This document shows, in pieces, positions 33,168 through 44,174 of a DNA stretch of 64,000 nt. The notes under the pieces are model-generated. The model did no database searches and was not told the origin of the DNA. It saw only the letters and a program-made list of their open reading frames with translations. This DNA comes from Paraphoma chrysanthemicola (taxonomy: Eukaryota > Ascomycota > Dothideomycetes > Pleosporales > Phaeosphaeriaceae), in contig JAGMWG010000022.1 of the NCBI GenBank assembly GCA_020744225.1, forward strand, positions 496,001 through 560,000, in the 5' to 3' direction. How positions within the stretch are numbered: the first letter of the stretch is position 1; each line of letters begins with the position of its first letter. A program made the position numbers and the translations under genes.

Positions 33168-35539
33168 CTATCCCTCAACTCTAACAACCCCAACACCACT
33201 CCGAACATCATACTCAACCCACCTGGCCCTCCCCTCTCTCCTTCCCTTTCCACCCTCAACCAAGCTCCCCGGATTCATAACCGTGCAGCCACAGTACTTG
33301 ACGACGAAAGCCGGGGCTTCAGTGTCGGCGAGCACTAAGCATGTGGGCAAGGGGTACAGGTTCAGGGTATGTGCAAAGTCCCAATGTAATGGACGTGCGG
33401 AAAGCGGGAAAGGGGAGAGATGTGATTGTGAAAGGACAGTGCGTGTAAGTGCGCGTGCGGTTTGAATGTCGTGATCGAGTTCGTCTTGTTGTCTTTGATT
33501 TATAGGAGCAGCGGCAGAAGGTATATCCAGTTCCATCGCGTCTTGTGAGTCGTCTTGTTGTGCCGATGGGGCAAAAGGCATATCGTCGTCGACATCTGGT
33601 TCGGGCTTGTTGAAGCGGATACTTGAGCGTTGGAGGCGGCCGGCTACGTCGTCTCGGATTATTGCCATTTCACCCTTGACGCCAAACCAGCTCAGGCGCG
33701 AAGGGTTGCTGGTCCAGATCACGTCGCCTTCTTTGCCTTTGGGTTTGCCGGCGCCCCAGACTTCGCGGTTGGCTTCGGCAACAACGCGGCGGATGCGGTT
33801 GGTGAAGAGTTGGGGGACAGGTTTGCGAGGTAAGGGTGTCGCAGCGCCGGCTAGGAAGGCACTCGGCCAGGCGTCGTTGTCGCCGGGTACGAAGATGAGT
33901 GTGGTGTGTGCGATGAGTTGCTGAAAGTCTGCGAGGACTGATGCGAGAGCGTCAAAGTGCTCTTTGTATTCGATACTGCCAGCGCCGGGTACGCCCGCCA
34001 GACTGGCCTTGGAGCTAAAGTTTCCCATAAGGATGACTGCGAGTGGGTAAATAGGATGTGTGGCGGTCGGATCAGGGGTATGTGCGCGAAGTAATGTGCG
34101 AAGTGCCGTTAGTGTTGATGGAACGTCCAGATGAAGGTCGGATGCGATAACGACGTTGTGCGCCTTTTCCACATCGAGTAGCTTCGAAGCAATCTTGTTC
34201 ATGCGCGAGCCTGTCGCCCGCTGTGAGCCAACACCGAGGAAGTCTGTCCAGCCGAACGCTGGTCCTGACAAGGCACTCTTGTCAGTTTCTTCCGACCCGC
34301 CTAGCGTAGCCGTTCGTCTCTCGCAAGGTGGATGTCCAACAGAGAATCCAAGGAACTTGCCACCTATTGTTCCGCCGATGCCACCAGTCCCGCCTAGTGT
34401 TGAAGTCGCAGTGCCCCCATCTTCTTCGTAGCTTCCTTCTACTAGCACAATCATGCCGGGCGCAAAGTAAGCGCCAGTCTCTGGTATTGGCCGTGCGTGT
34501 TGGATATCTAATGCAATCGTCCCTGTCAAATCCGAGAGGGAGAGCGCTCCAGTAGGCGACACTGTCAGCATGCCCAGTAGAAGATGTGTGCTACCAGTCC
34601 GGCCCAGCAGATTGGCGATGGGTGTGATTGTGTTGGCTTGTGCGGCTGCTATCGAGCCAGCGCGGATAAGCGTGGCGGATCGAGTCGTGGAAAAGGTAGG
34701 CGCCTGGAAGGTCTCGTTGCGGAGGATGCGCTGGTGTACGATATGGTATCGTTGTCTGAAGAGCTCAGTCTTGTGGGAAGGGTCGGGAAATAAGGATGGC
34801 TTCGAGGTGGATCTACATTTGTTAGCACGGAACATATACATGACTTTGTGACTGACTTGTCGAAATGTTTCTGGGTGACATTGTAGATCATTCGGGGCTG
34901 GTCGAATGCGCCAACGACCTTTAGCCACTCGCGTGGGTCTTTAAGCAAGTCCTCGTCCTCGTCGTGATCTTCCACCTCTAGACTAGACATGCCAAAGCTG
35001 GTATTACTGTCCAAGCCTGGTCTGTGAGGGAGACCATCCGTCTCCGGGCCAAAGTTGAAGCTGCTCTGCCGGCTCATGGTCGAGCCCTGCACTATCCTCC
35101 CACCGATCATAGAACCCTCCAGTGTCTTGAGGATGCCTTTGAGCGTCTCGCTTTCTCCCTCAACTATGACTTGTCCTCCGCACTTCTTCCAGCTCTTGGC
35201 CACCTCCTCTAGCACCTTCTCGGCAAGGCCCTCTTCCCGCCATCCTGACCCGCAGTGCTTCCCCACGAATGTTGCTAACGCTGCTAGCGCGGAGGATGTG
35301 AGGGTGAGATTATGCTTCTTCGTAAATGTTCGAAAGGCAAGTGGGCGCAGAGTCGCCGGTGGCAGCAATACTGGCAGAACTGTAGATTTGGCGGCAGGCT
35401 TCAGCGCAGGAGGGGCACGTATAGGCGCCACTCGGCGGGGGTTGATGGGATGGAGGGGTGTGCCGAAAGCAGGTGAGGATGAAGGAATTGGGTTTGCGGG
35501 CACTGCCGAGGGCTTTTCTGGTCGTCGTGAGGTCGCCAT
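33168..35539 (-). CDS. DPB2: DNA polymerase epsilon subunit B
   Basis: Exons 34857-35539 and 33168-34812, with a 44-bp phase-2 intron (GTCAGT...GTGCTAACAAATGTAG). The protein has 775 residues. The N-terminal region (about 60-230) matches the helical Dpb2 N-domain (LAFRTFTKKHNLTLTSSALA; DDEDEDLLKDPREW-type acidic stretch; MIYNVTQKHFDK). The middle holds an OB-fold (LTGTIALDIQHARPIPE, GMIVLVEGSYEEDGG). The C-terminal half has the inactive calcineurin-like phosphoesterase fold (VVIASDLHLDVPSTL, LAVILMGNFSS, TLIFVPGDNDAWPS, VMNPGSLVEGG). It is the essential accessory subunit that links Pol epsilon to the CMG helicase and GINS on the leading strand in the nucleus. It shares a 260-bp divergent promoter with the histone chaperone gene at 35800. 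Confidence 0.95.
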
Positions 35540-35559
35540 AATCGTTATACTGCAAGTTT

Positions 35560-35617
35560 CGCGTTGTTTGTGTATATTCGGCGTGCATGTGGAAGTGCAC
35601 TTTACGGCGCGTCGCGT
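35560..35617. promoter_or_regulatory. MBF-like CGCGT sites in a divergent promoter
   Basis: The shared DPB2/NASP promoter (35540-35799) contains three CGCGT/ACGCG-type cores, at 35560-35564, 35608-35612 and 35613-35617, the last two in tandem (gcgcgtcgcgtcgcgg). ACGCG is the core of the MluI cell-cycle box bound by MBF/DSC1. Location and clustering fit G1/S control of both genes; binding is inferred. Confidence 0.45.
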
Positions 35618-35799
35618 CGCGGAAGTGTCGAAGCGCGGTGGTCATAGCTCGCGACTGCTACTTTGCGACACAGCAGGCATACCACCACCTTCACCACGCA
35701 CAACCTTCGCCTCTCCAACAACGCCCAGAACGCTTGCGTCATTGTCGCATAATCTCCCACTACTACTTCCGGGCTTTTCGTCTCGCAGACGACACCGAC

Positions 35800-37167
35800 A
35801 TGGCCGACACAACCAAGCAACCGCTTGCGCCTGTTGCAGAGAACGAAGAGCTTCCGAAGACGAAGGAGAGGCTGGACGAGCTCGCCAAGGCTGCGTCGAT
35901 ACACTACTCCACCAAAAACTTCACGGCGGCTGCGGACAACTATGCCGATGCGGTCGAGATACAAGCCGAACTCAATGGCGAGATGGCTCCCGAGAACGCA
36001 GAGCTGCTCTTCTACTACGGTCGCGCACTGTACAAGGTCGCCGTCGCAAAGAGCGACGTGCTAGGCAACAAGGTAGCGCAAGAAGACAAGAAGAAGTCAA
36101 AGTCAAAGAAGGCGGCAAAGGCAGAGGCTGGAGAGAGCTCGGGCTCGGCGAGCGGCGCGAAAGTGGAGCCAAAGGAAGAGTCAGTAGAGTCAAAACCGTT
36201 CTTCCAGTTGACGGGCGATGAGAACTGGACTGACTCGGAGGACTCGGAGGACGAGGCGGACGGCGAGGAAGAAGAGGAGGAGGACGACTTCGGCAATGCA
36301 TACGAGACATTCGAGCTGGCGCGCGTGCTTTACTCAAAACAGCTGGAGGCACTTGAGGGAAGCGATAGTGCGGACAAAGGCAAAGGCAAAGCTGAGCTGA
36401 GTCCCGAGGCACGCGCCCTCAAGGAGAAGATTGCTGATTGCCATGGCTTCCTGGTCGACATCTCATTAGAGAACGAACGCTTCCACGACGCAATTGCAGA
36501 TGCGCGCGCCTCACTGGCGCTGCAGGAAGAGCTCAAGCCTTTCGAGCACGAGAACGTCACAGAAGGACACTACTCGCTATCACTTGCACTGGAATTCGCC
36601 TCTGTCTCAAAGATGCGCCAGGATCAGACCGGATTGGCCAGCGAAGCACGGTCGGACGACGCAGCGCAACAAGAAGGACAAGACAGCATTGATTGGGATC
36701 TAAGGAACGAAGCTGCCAAGCACACTGAGCATGCGATCGAGAGCCTGAAAGCACGCCTGAAGAAGGAAGAAGAAGCACTCGCATCAGACACCCTTACACC
36801 GGAGCAGAAGAAGGAGAAACTCGCCATCATCGAGGACAAAAAGGGCATGCTCGAAGAGCTCACTACCCGAGTGACAGATCTCAAAGCAGACCCAACCAAG
36901 CAAGAATTCGATAGCATCGACCCAACAGTCTTCCAAGGCCTGTTGGGTGGTCTCCTCGGCGCAGACGCTGCAACACAAAAGGCGAAGATTGCTGAAGCTA
37001 CAAAGTCCGCAAACGATGTCACTGGACTCGTCAAGACGAAGAAGAAGGCGAAGCCGGCACCTGCCGCACCATCAAGCGCAGCCACTGGCGGTAGCGGTAA
37101 GAGGAAACTGGAGGTCGATGGTGAGAACGCCAATGGCAAGAGAGCGAAGACGGAAGAGCCTGCGTAG
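35800..37167 (+). CDS. NASP/Sim3/Hif1-type histone chaperone (SHNi-TPR)
   Basis: The ATG at 35800 (MADTTKQPLAPVAENEE) is preferred; the 71 upstream in-frame codons look like leader sequence. The protein has 455 residues. TPR-like helices at about 25-75 (IHYSTKNFTAAADNYADAVE, AELLFYYGRALYKVA) are interrupted by a long Lys- and Glu-rich insert with the acidic run DSEDSEDEADGEEEEEEDD. TPRs then resume (ALKEKIADCHGFLVDISLEN, AIADARASLALQEELKPFE). This interrupted TPR with an acidic patch defines the SHNi-TPR family (NASP, Sim3, Hif1), which binds H3-H4 or CENP-A and delivers them for chromatin assembly. A coiled coil and a basic nuclear-localisation tail (GKRKLEVDGENANGKRAKTE) follow. Confidence 0.92.
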   Translation: MADTTKQPLAPVAENEELPKTKERLDELAKAASIHYSTKNFTAAADNYADAVEIQAELNGEMAPENAELLFYYGRALYKVAVAKSDVLGNKVAQEDKKKSKSKKAAKAEAGESSGSASGAKVEPKEESVESKPFFQLTGDENWTDSEDSEDEADGEEEEEEDDFGNAYETFELARVLYSKQLEALEGSDSADKGKGKAELSPEARALKEKIADCHGFLVDISLENERFHDAIADARASLALQEELKPFEHENVTEGHYSLSLALEFASVSKMRQDQTGLASEARSDDAAQQEGQDSIDWDLRNEAAKHTEHAIESLKARLKKEEEALASDTLTPEQKKEKLAIIEDKKGMLEELTTRVTDLKADPTKQEFDSIDPTVFQGLLGGLLGADAATQKAKIAEATKSANDVTGLVKTKKKAKPAPAAPSSAATGGSGKRKLEVDGENANGKRAKTEEPA

Positions 37168-37992
37168 ATTCTTGTACGAGCCGTTGGACCCGCGATCTCA
37201 CTTTTCCGTTTGTGAGCGCAGGTTAGGTTTCATTGCTTCAAGATACCTCATTTGGCGTAAGGGTGAAGGATAACAAAATGGACGAGACGGGCTAAGCGTC
37301 TTTCCGGTGTCTGCAATTCAAATGCCCAGTAAACAGCATGTTTTACGCCAATTGCGCCTTCCATCGTGGCTTGATGTTGTAGTCATATCTTAGTCAGCGA
37401 GGCTTTCTCACATGGAGTCTCAGCCTCGCCCCACATCCTTTGACTCTCAGGATTTCCTCCAAAGCCACGCTCTTATCTGCACCACTCACGCAGCTTGTTC
37501 TCCAAATTCATCCACCAATCCAACACTCCGAGGCCTTGGATGAACCTACTTCCGCTCCCACTCTTTCTTCGTACGCTGGGCAATTGTGCCACTGGAACAT
37601 CTCGGAAGTCATTGTTGAAGAGTTTCGCTATATCTGGTCTTGAACTCGAGTGTCAATTTTCTGGAGCAGTGGAGCGGTGGCATAGCTTCACGAGAAATAC
37701 ACGAGAAATAGTCACAGACGACTAGATTCACTGCAGCGCACATTTGTTTTGATACTAGTGGAAGGCCTAGAACTGAGCATGTGGCTCACTGAGGACACGA
37801 GACACTGACCATGAGCATGAGCATGATGATGGGCGTTTTGGCCCCCCACCTCGAACCTGCGACTCTCAACAAGGCTTGAGCAACGATAAGTAAGGCTGAT
37901 TTGAGACCCAGATACAATGCGCGCTCGGCTGCTTGATTTGAAACTGAATTTCCTCCTGTTTCCGCCAAAGCCAACTCCAACAACGATCTAAT
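37168..37992. other. Intergenic
   Basis: 3' flank of the histone chaperone gene and promoter of the next gene. 37810-37830 contains a short gagcatgagcatgatgat repeat. Nothing else was recognised. Confidence 0.45.
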
Positions 37993-40220
37993 ATGTCCAC
38001 GAAGCTTGTTCAGAGCTCTCTGGGCGACAAGGCTGTGTATCTGGGCGTGTGGACGAACTGGTCTCAAGGCTCCGTTGCTGGACTAACACTGACAACCACC
38101 ATCCAGAATGGAGGTTTGTTGATTGCATTCCTTGCGCTTTTCGTAACTTTTAGCGGTACCTGTTGTTGGTCTATCATCTCATTTCTCATCCACCAGATGC
38201 TCAGCCGACGAGATCCTCAAGACGCAATCTACCATCAGGAGCAAGTCATACTCCGAAATGCTGATACCAGCGCAACGGCATTGTGGCGCCTGTCACGGCT
38301 GTTGTGGGCCTGGCGACAACGTGGCCTTGTACGCAAACGTCTTGTCTGGCCGCTCACCATGAGCCTACTCATGTTGGGCGCTTTCGCAGTCGCTGGTGTA
38401 TTTTCTTCACGAGTTGCTACAACCAGAGGCGGGGAAGTGCTTCTCGTTGGTGACAAGTGCGCCAGTCTCAATACGTCAATGTTTACTGCAGAGAATCTTG
38501 GCATGGCACAATCTTATCTATCCGATCGCATAAAGTCGAGCGCCAACTACGCATCGATATGTTACACGGACAGTGGGTCAGCTGAAAGCTGTCGTACCTT
38601 TGTCCGGAGCAATCTACCGTTTAGCGCCACACGCGACGTCGAATGTCCCTTTCCGGGAAAAGAGAAAATATGCCACTCCTCCCATGGAGCAATCCGTCTC
38701 GACTCGGGATATCTGAACAGTCACTATGATTTGGGTATTAATGCACCACCATCACATCGGTTCCAATATCGAAGTCTCAATGAATGCGCTCCACTACGAG
38801 GTGGACAATACGTCCGGAAAAATACGACGTCGTCTCCGAACACGATACAGATGTGGTATGGAAAAAATCGTGGGCGTTGCTTGGATCCCAGGACCAATTG
38901 TACTTCAGAGTTCAATGTTGATAGTGGCGACCACTTCATTCGTCGTATCGAGTATACTGTCAGGTATGTCGTAACCTGTGTGGCACTGTGACGCACTTGC
39001 TGAACTTGTATGCCAGCATGGTCACGCGCTACGATGGGACCGATGAATATATATCGTCAGTCAACACATGGCAGCCAATTCCAGAGCTTCTGAGAAGCGA
39101 CGCGGACGTCGGCATCATTTTCTTGGAAACACACAACACGCCTTTTCTATACGCTCCAGTACACGATCCATGGTTCTCGGCTTCTCGAGGACCCTTCAAT
39201 ATGACTGCCGTTCAAGGCAAATTACCATACTACTTGAGTGACGAACCAGTGAGCGTTCTGGCTTGCATCCAGCAATACCAGTTCTGTAATGCTGCTTCTG
39301 AAGGCAACGCAAGCTGCACGCCACTACGAGGGATAGTTCAAGCTTCGTCAACAGCGTCTGCAACCATTTTCCCAGAGCCAAAGCAGAGAGAGGCTTTTGC
39401 GTGGTCCGCAACAGCCATCATGATCATGGCAAGTGGCTTCAATGAGATCATCGGAAAATTGCGAGGATCATCTCTCCTGGCAAGTGACTCATTGACAGGA
39501 TCAGGACAGTCTGCGTTACCAGATAACCAGTGGGAGCTGGAGCTCGAACACTTGTTCAAGTTTACCTTGGCCGACATTCAGCGGGCTATCCTTGACCACG
39601 CGACAGGTCCCCAATCTGCGGACTCCGACCAGTTTCACTCTCCCCCCAATACAGCTGAAGCTCGCGCAGTCTGCGGCAGCCAGAAAATCTGTTCTGACTC
39701 GTTCACTTCTTTCAGCGTTCTTGGCCTTGTGCTTATCCTGTCCATTGGTGGCCTGATCATGATTGTTTCCGCTCTTCTGCCATGGGCAATGGAACGCACG
39801 CGGCGGCATAAAAATCTGTTTGCCAGCCTTGAATGGAACATGAACGAGACACTGCAACTTCAACGACTCGCACACGAAGCGGTTGGCGCAGGAGATTGGG
39901 ATGACGTGTGCAACGATTACCCGCTCACACGTAAAGGGGAGCTTCTGGCATGCCTTGATATTGTCAATCCGAAGCATCCTTTGCTGAAACCAGCAGAGAC
40001 GGATGACCCAGCCCTTAGTCAAGACAACCCGAGAGCTAGTGAAAATGACAAAGATCGTGGGAGTGCATTGACAAGTGAACCGACGGAAGCGTTCCTTCTC
40101 AACCATGATATTCCGCGCGGCTCACTCGATCTAGGTCGTCGTTCGATAGACCATACGTCTCAGATTGATCATAGCTTACCGAGGGAAGAAGTTTTGGCGA
40201 ACACGGAACGCATTGTTTGA
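37993..40220 (+). CDS. Large multi-TM membrane protein of unknown function
   Basis: Exons 37993-38963 and 39017-40220, with a 53-bp phase-2 intron (GTATGT...TTGTATGCCAG). The protein has 724 residues. Three strong hydrophobic helices are seen: GLLIAFLALFVTFSGTCCWS (about 40-60), VWPLTMSLLMLGAFAVAGVF and VLGLVLILSIGGLIMIVSAL (about 570-590). Between the second and third lies an ectodomain of about 430 residues with many cysteines and N-glycosylation sequons. The C-terminal 150 residues are polar and probably cytosolic. This layout is common among uncharacterised filamentous-fungal surface proteins, which are found in many copies in Pezizomycotina. No enzymatic motif is visible. Confidence 0.85.
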
Positions 40221-40661
40221 AAATGCCTTGATCAGCGCAATGTCAAAGGATTACAAGGATTTCACGTTGCGCGTAGTAGCTAAGTAATGCCCAGATTGCG
40301 GAACAATTGTAAGGGTGTTCGCGACGTACATCAACATCTGATTTGGTTGTATCTAGTTAGTGAACGCCTCATTTAGCGCACTATCTTAGTGTAGGAGTAA
40401 TATTTAGCGTAACCTTGAAGCTCGCTTAAGTAGGCCGCTGCATATGAACTGCAAAATCAGCCCGGGCGCCGGGATTGACCTGACCTAGACGGGGCGTAAG
40501 TAGCCGACGTCATTGCTCATTTATTACCGTCTTGGCTTTGAGAGCTTAGGTAGCTTGAGTTTACGGTAACGTGCACATCCTTCTCCCTGCTCGCGAACTA
40601 TAAGCCATCCACGTCTTATTTTACTTATCATCATTCTCATCCGTCACAATAGACCGAAGCG
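40221..40661. other. Intergenic
   Basis: Promoter region of the DUF4419 gene; no other element recognised. Confidence 0.45.
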
Positions 40662-41846
40662 ATGCCCGTCACCGTGCGACCTGCGAGCCATCCGGCGCGA
40701 GAGGTGTGGACCAAACCTGCGACCACTGCTCAAGCCCTCTTCGAGGCATCATGCCCCCATGCGTCTCGCCAAAGCAAGCGGATCGTGCAATCATCCTTTA
40801 CCGAATTCAATTCTGCCAGCATCTGTCCCTCCTCCAACGGCCTTGTCATGTCAGTCTACGAGGCCTACAGCCAACACCATCACCTCACCCTCCGTCCCGA
40901 AGATATCTGGTTATGCATCTTGACACAATTGAGCTTCCACATCAACGCTCACGCCGAGGATCTCCGACCGTTATTCGTCAGCCACGAGGGCAAGAAGCAA
41001 CTCACCGTTACCGACATCGGGAACATCCAAACCGTCGATCTAGGAAGACTAGCCGTGCGACTCACCCAGGAAATGGATAAACATCTCGTTGATCCTACCC
41101 TCCACGACTGGATCATGCCGAGCTTCACTACCACCACGGACACAGACACAATCACCGCTGCAATCATCATGATGGGCTCGATGCAGAAGTACTTTGGCTA
41201 TCTCATGGGCTTGATATGCGGTATTCCGTCTGTGACTCTTCTTGGTGAAAAGGCGGATTGGATCGACATACGTCGCCGCATCGATAAACTGTCTCACTTC
41301 GGCGACGAGCCCACACAATTCGCGCGCTTACTTTCGCCTATCTTGGATCATTTCATCCGCACATTCGACGACGCGAACGATGCCAAAGTCGTGGACTTTT
41401 GGACCAAAATCGCAGATAAACGTAGCAATGGGTCCGGCCCGACATATCTCTCTGGCTGGATCACCGCGTTTTGTTTCTGGTCTTCCGAGGGGAAGGTGTT
41501 GTATCATGAAAACGATGGAGATGGGGTTGTTCTCGATGATACGTGTTATCATCGCGTGGATACAAAGGATATTCCAAACGCATACGTGTCTGTACCGGTC
41601 ACTATTGACGATAATGGAGTCGAACTCAGCACCAGAATGGTCGCTGGGTTGGTGGGCATGCGAGTCTCGAGTAGTGGAGAGAAATTGGACGTTTCCAAGG
41701 GACATAAGGGATGGATCAGATTGCCGTTCCAGGAGCCGAAGTGGAAAGAAGTGGAAGCTGTGATTGGGGATGAGACAGGGTTGGACTCGTTACAGCCTGT
41801 GGCGGGGTGGTGGATGTATGAGGTGCAGGATTGGGTGGAGACGTAG
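40662..41846 (+). CDS. DUF4419 family protein
   Basis: Single-exon gene of 394 codons, normal family length. It has the characteristic opening: a serine-rich helix, then NGLVMSVYEAYSQHHHLTLR and PEDIWLCILTQLSFHINAHA. Further blocks are WIMPSFTTTTDTDTITAAII, GIPSVTLLGEKADWIDIRRR, the glycine-rich YLSGWITAFCFW and the C-terminal PVAGWWMYE. DUF4419 proteins occur in several copies in ascomycetes and basidiomycetes. Their biochemical role is not established; they are predicted to be soluble. Convergent with the LysM effector gene, 223 bp apart. Confidence 0.92.
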   Translation: MPVTVRPASHPAREVWTKPATTAQALFEASCPHASRQSKRIVQSSFTEFNSASICPSSNGLVMSVYEAYSQHHHLTLRPEDIWLCILTQLSFHINAHAEDLRPLFVSHEGKKQLTVTDIGNIQTVDLGRLAVRLTQEMDKHLVDPTLHDWIMPSFTTTTDTDTITAAIIMMGSMQKYFGYLMGLICGIPSVTLLGEKADWIDIRRRIDKLSHFGDEPTQFARLLSPILDHFIRTFDDANDAKVVDFWTKIADKRSNGSGPTYLSGWITAFCFWSSEGKVLYHENDGDGVVLDDTCYHRVDTKDIPNAYVSVPVTIDDNGVELSTRMVAGLVGMRVSSSGEKLDVSKGHKGWIRLPFQEPKWKEVEAVIGDETGLDSLQPVAGWWMYEVQDWVET

Positions 41847-42069
41847 GTGACTTGTAATGGGGATACGGTTTGTGGGAGATTTGGGAAGCGGTAGAGAAAG
41901 CTGGACGTTGGGTGAGCGCAAATTATACTGATGTTCTGGGTCAGACCGAGGTGTGTATCGTAGTCACCTCATAAAATATAAATAAATAATTGACCATGTA
42001 ACGTCGAAACGCTGAATGCTCCTAAATCCATTCTCAACCCTTCAATAACATAACATAATTCTCACTTCA

Positions 42070-43196
42070 TCATCCCAACACCGCAACGCAAGCATACGTA
42101 TTCGCCCACATACTTCTACACCCCGTCCCAACCGCCGGATTCCACTTGACAAAATTCGCCTCCGTAATGCCATACTTCTTCGTAATCGTGGCACACGTCT
42201 CATCCTTGACCACAAAATGAAACGTCTTGCAATTCCCGACCATGCCCGTCTGAACCGGCACCGGCGTCGTCACCGTGTTCGCCGGCGGAATCGTATGTCC
42301 GATAATCGATACACATGCGTAGGCATCGGCCCAGAGCCCACTGCATGTACTACCCACGGATGGATTCCAAGCGAGGAATTGTGCAGCAGTAATACCGTTC
42401 TTGCGCGCTATTGAGTCGCATGTTTCGTTAGGTGGGACCAAGTAGAATGCATCGCAATTGTTGACGATAGATGGCTGTGTAGGCAAGGGCGTTGTGATGC
42501 CGTTCGAGGGCTTGGTGGGAGTTGGCGAAGCCGAGGTTGGTTTTGTCGGCGTGTGGCCGATGATGGATACACAGACGTACACGTTTGCCCAGAGGCCGGA
42601 GCACGTGTTTCCGACGGATGGGTTCCAGGCCAGGAATTGCGCGGGAGTGATACTGTTGGAGGAGGAGATTGCGTCGCAGCTGCTACCTTCCGGGACGAAG
42701 TAGAATGCGTCACAATTGTTTACCATGAGGGGTTGGGTGGGCTGAGGGGTGGCAATACCGTTTCCAGAACTGACTGGGGAAGGAGGAGTGATGGAGGTGG
42801 AAGCCGTTGGGGTTGGTGTTGTTGGCGGTGGGGTTACTGCTGGTTCGCCGGTGACTTCGACGCAGTAGCTGCGACCCGTGGTGAAGTTGTTGCAATTTGG
42901 GGCTAGCGAGGGATTCTGTGAAGAGCAGTCAGTGACAATATCGTTTTCTATGGCGGAAATCGGAGGCGTACCCATCGGAGGAAATCAGATATCGATATTG
43001 TCCATTGAGAAGGAACTTGCGTACACAAGAGTCCTTTGTCGGTGTTATCGATCCAGTAAGAGCAGTACTTGCTCGTGTTGCTATCATACGGCAGCGCGGG
43101 TGTATCGCCACGGGCAACATGTTGCGAGCGAGCGACATGGCAAGTCACTGCGCTAATGGAAGTGAGAAGCAAGAGAAATGAGGATTTGAGAGCCAT
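42070..43196 (-). CDS. Secreted LysM effector with four LysM domains
   Basis: Exons 42972-43196 and 42070-42915, with a 56-bp phase-0 intron (GTACGC...TTGTCACTGACTGCTCTTCACAG). The protein has 356 residues. A signal peptide covers about residues 1-19 (LKSSFLLLLTSISAVTC). Four LysM modules follow at about 40-95, 140-195, 220-275 and 305-355, each with the fungal pattern of two cysteines, ITxxxFxxWNPxV and a closing CxxLWAxxYxCV. The intron falls exactly inside the first module (FLRW|NPSL). Linkers are Pro/Thr/Ser-rich. No catalytic domain is present, so this is a chitin-binding effector of the Ecp6/Slp1/TAL6 type. Such proteins sequester chitin oligomers or shield hyphae from chitinases. The divergent neighbour encodes a LysM-bearing chitinase. 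Confidence 0.93.
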
Positions 43197-43262
43197 GCTG
43201 AGAGATGCTTCTCTGGTGATGATTCTTATTTTAGCTTCTCTTACATGGCTCAGGGCACTTCG

Positions 43263-43269
43263 TTATATA
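43263..43269 (-). promoter_or_regulatory. TATA box of the LysM effector gene
   Basis: TATATAA on the minus strand, about 67 bp before the ATG at 43196. Confidence 0.5.
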
Positions 43270-44174
43270 CTCTTATCATTGTATGTTTCGTAGGGCACAT
43301 GTAGGTACCCGAGAGAGAAGTCGGTTCAGCTTACCATCTTTGGCTAGCTGCGCCAAAAGGTGCGATACCGTGGCCGGGACCCTGTGTCGTGTAACATTGA
43401 CTATTCAACTTTCTTGAAGGATCCGAAGAATAGATTAAGAATCCTTCGCGTAGGCACGTACGACACCCTCAGCTACGCTTTATGGGTGCCGCGTGAATGC
43501 CTCTAGAATGCCTCGCCTTGCGCATCATAGTCCTTTCCCGTACATACCTTGACACCGGTTGCTAAGCCCGTGTTCATTCAATCTCGCGCTGTGCTACCGA
43601 TTTTGCACTATAAGAGGTGGATTGTGATTCGATAGCGCGGGGCGTAAACTCTGGCCGAACATGGACCATCGATAGTACCTGACGATGCAAGGTCCGGCAA
43701 AATGCACCCGCAGGCGGATTCGGCATTCCAATAACCCGGGTAAGCTAACGCCCCAAAAATTTGGAGGCTCTACACCCTGCACCAGCATGACTATGATTTT
43801 TTTCGAGGCTGCAACGCACAATACAGCGTGATGAGTTTTTCCTGCCCGTTCACCTTCCTGTTTCCATCCCGTTCTCGTCCCTTCGAGACTAGTGTTTTGA
43901 TGCCAAGGATGACTTTTGATTGATGCTGACCCAGGGCGACCTTTGCTGTGGATTTCTGGTATGACAGAGTGGCCAAGGAAGGGGCCGTAGCACTAACAAC
44001 CCTTGACCGTGGTCATGTTAGTGAGATCGATAGTACCTTACAGTCTTGGAGGGTAGTGATACAAAAGCGTGCGGCTTTTGCTACTCATAATCAAGCCGGA
44101 GCGGTGGATCCTCCTAGTTCTATTCACTCAAACTCTCGCGCGACATGGCGTCTCCATGGAGTCGGCATGGTTGC
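43270..44174. other. Divergent promoter region, LysM effector / chitinase-protease
   Basis: About 0.9 kb shared by the two divergently transcribed chitin-related genes. No other gene seen. Confidence 0.5.

Noticed and set aside
35055..36221. 388-codon plus-strand frame overlapping DPB2 and the histone chaperone gene
   Set aside because: Runs antisense to DPB2, through the shared promoter and out of frame in the chaperone gene; Arg/Ser-rich shadow without motifs.
37835..37885. tRNA-like T-loop sequence (cctcgaacctgcg)
   Set aside because: The stems flanking the loop do not pair and no anticodon or D arm can be folded at the right spacing.
42553..42906. 117-codon plus-strand frame
   Set aside because: Antisense shadow of the LysM effector's repeated modules.
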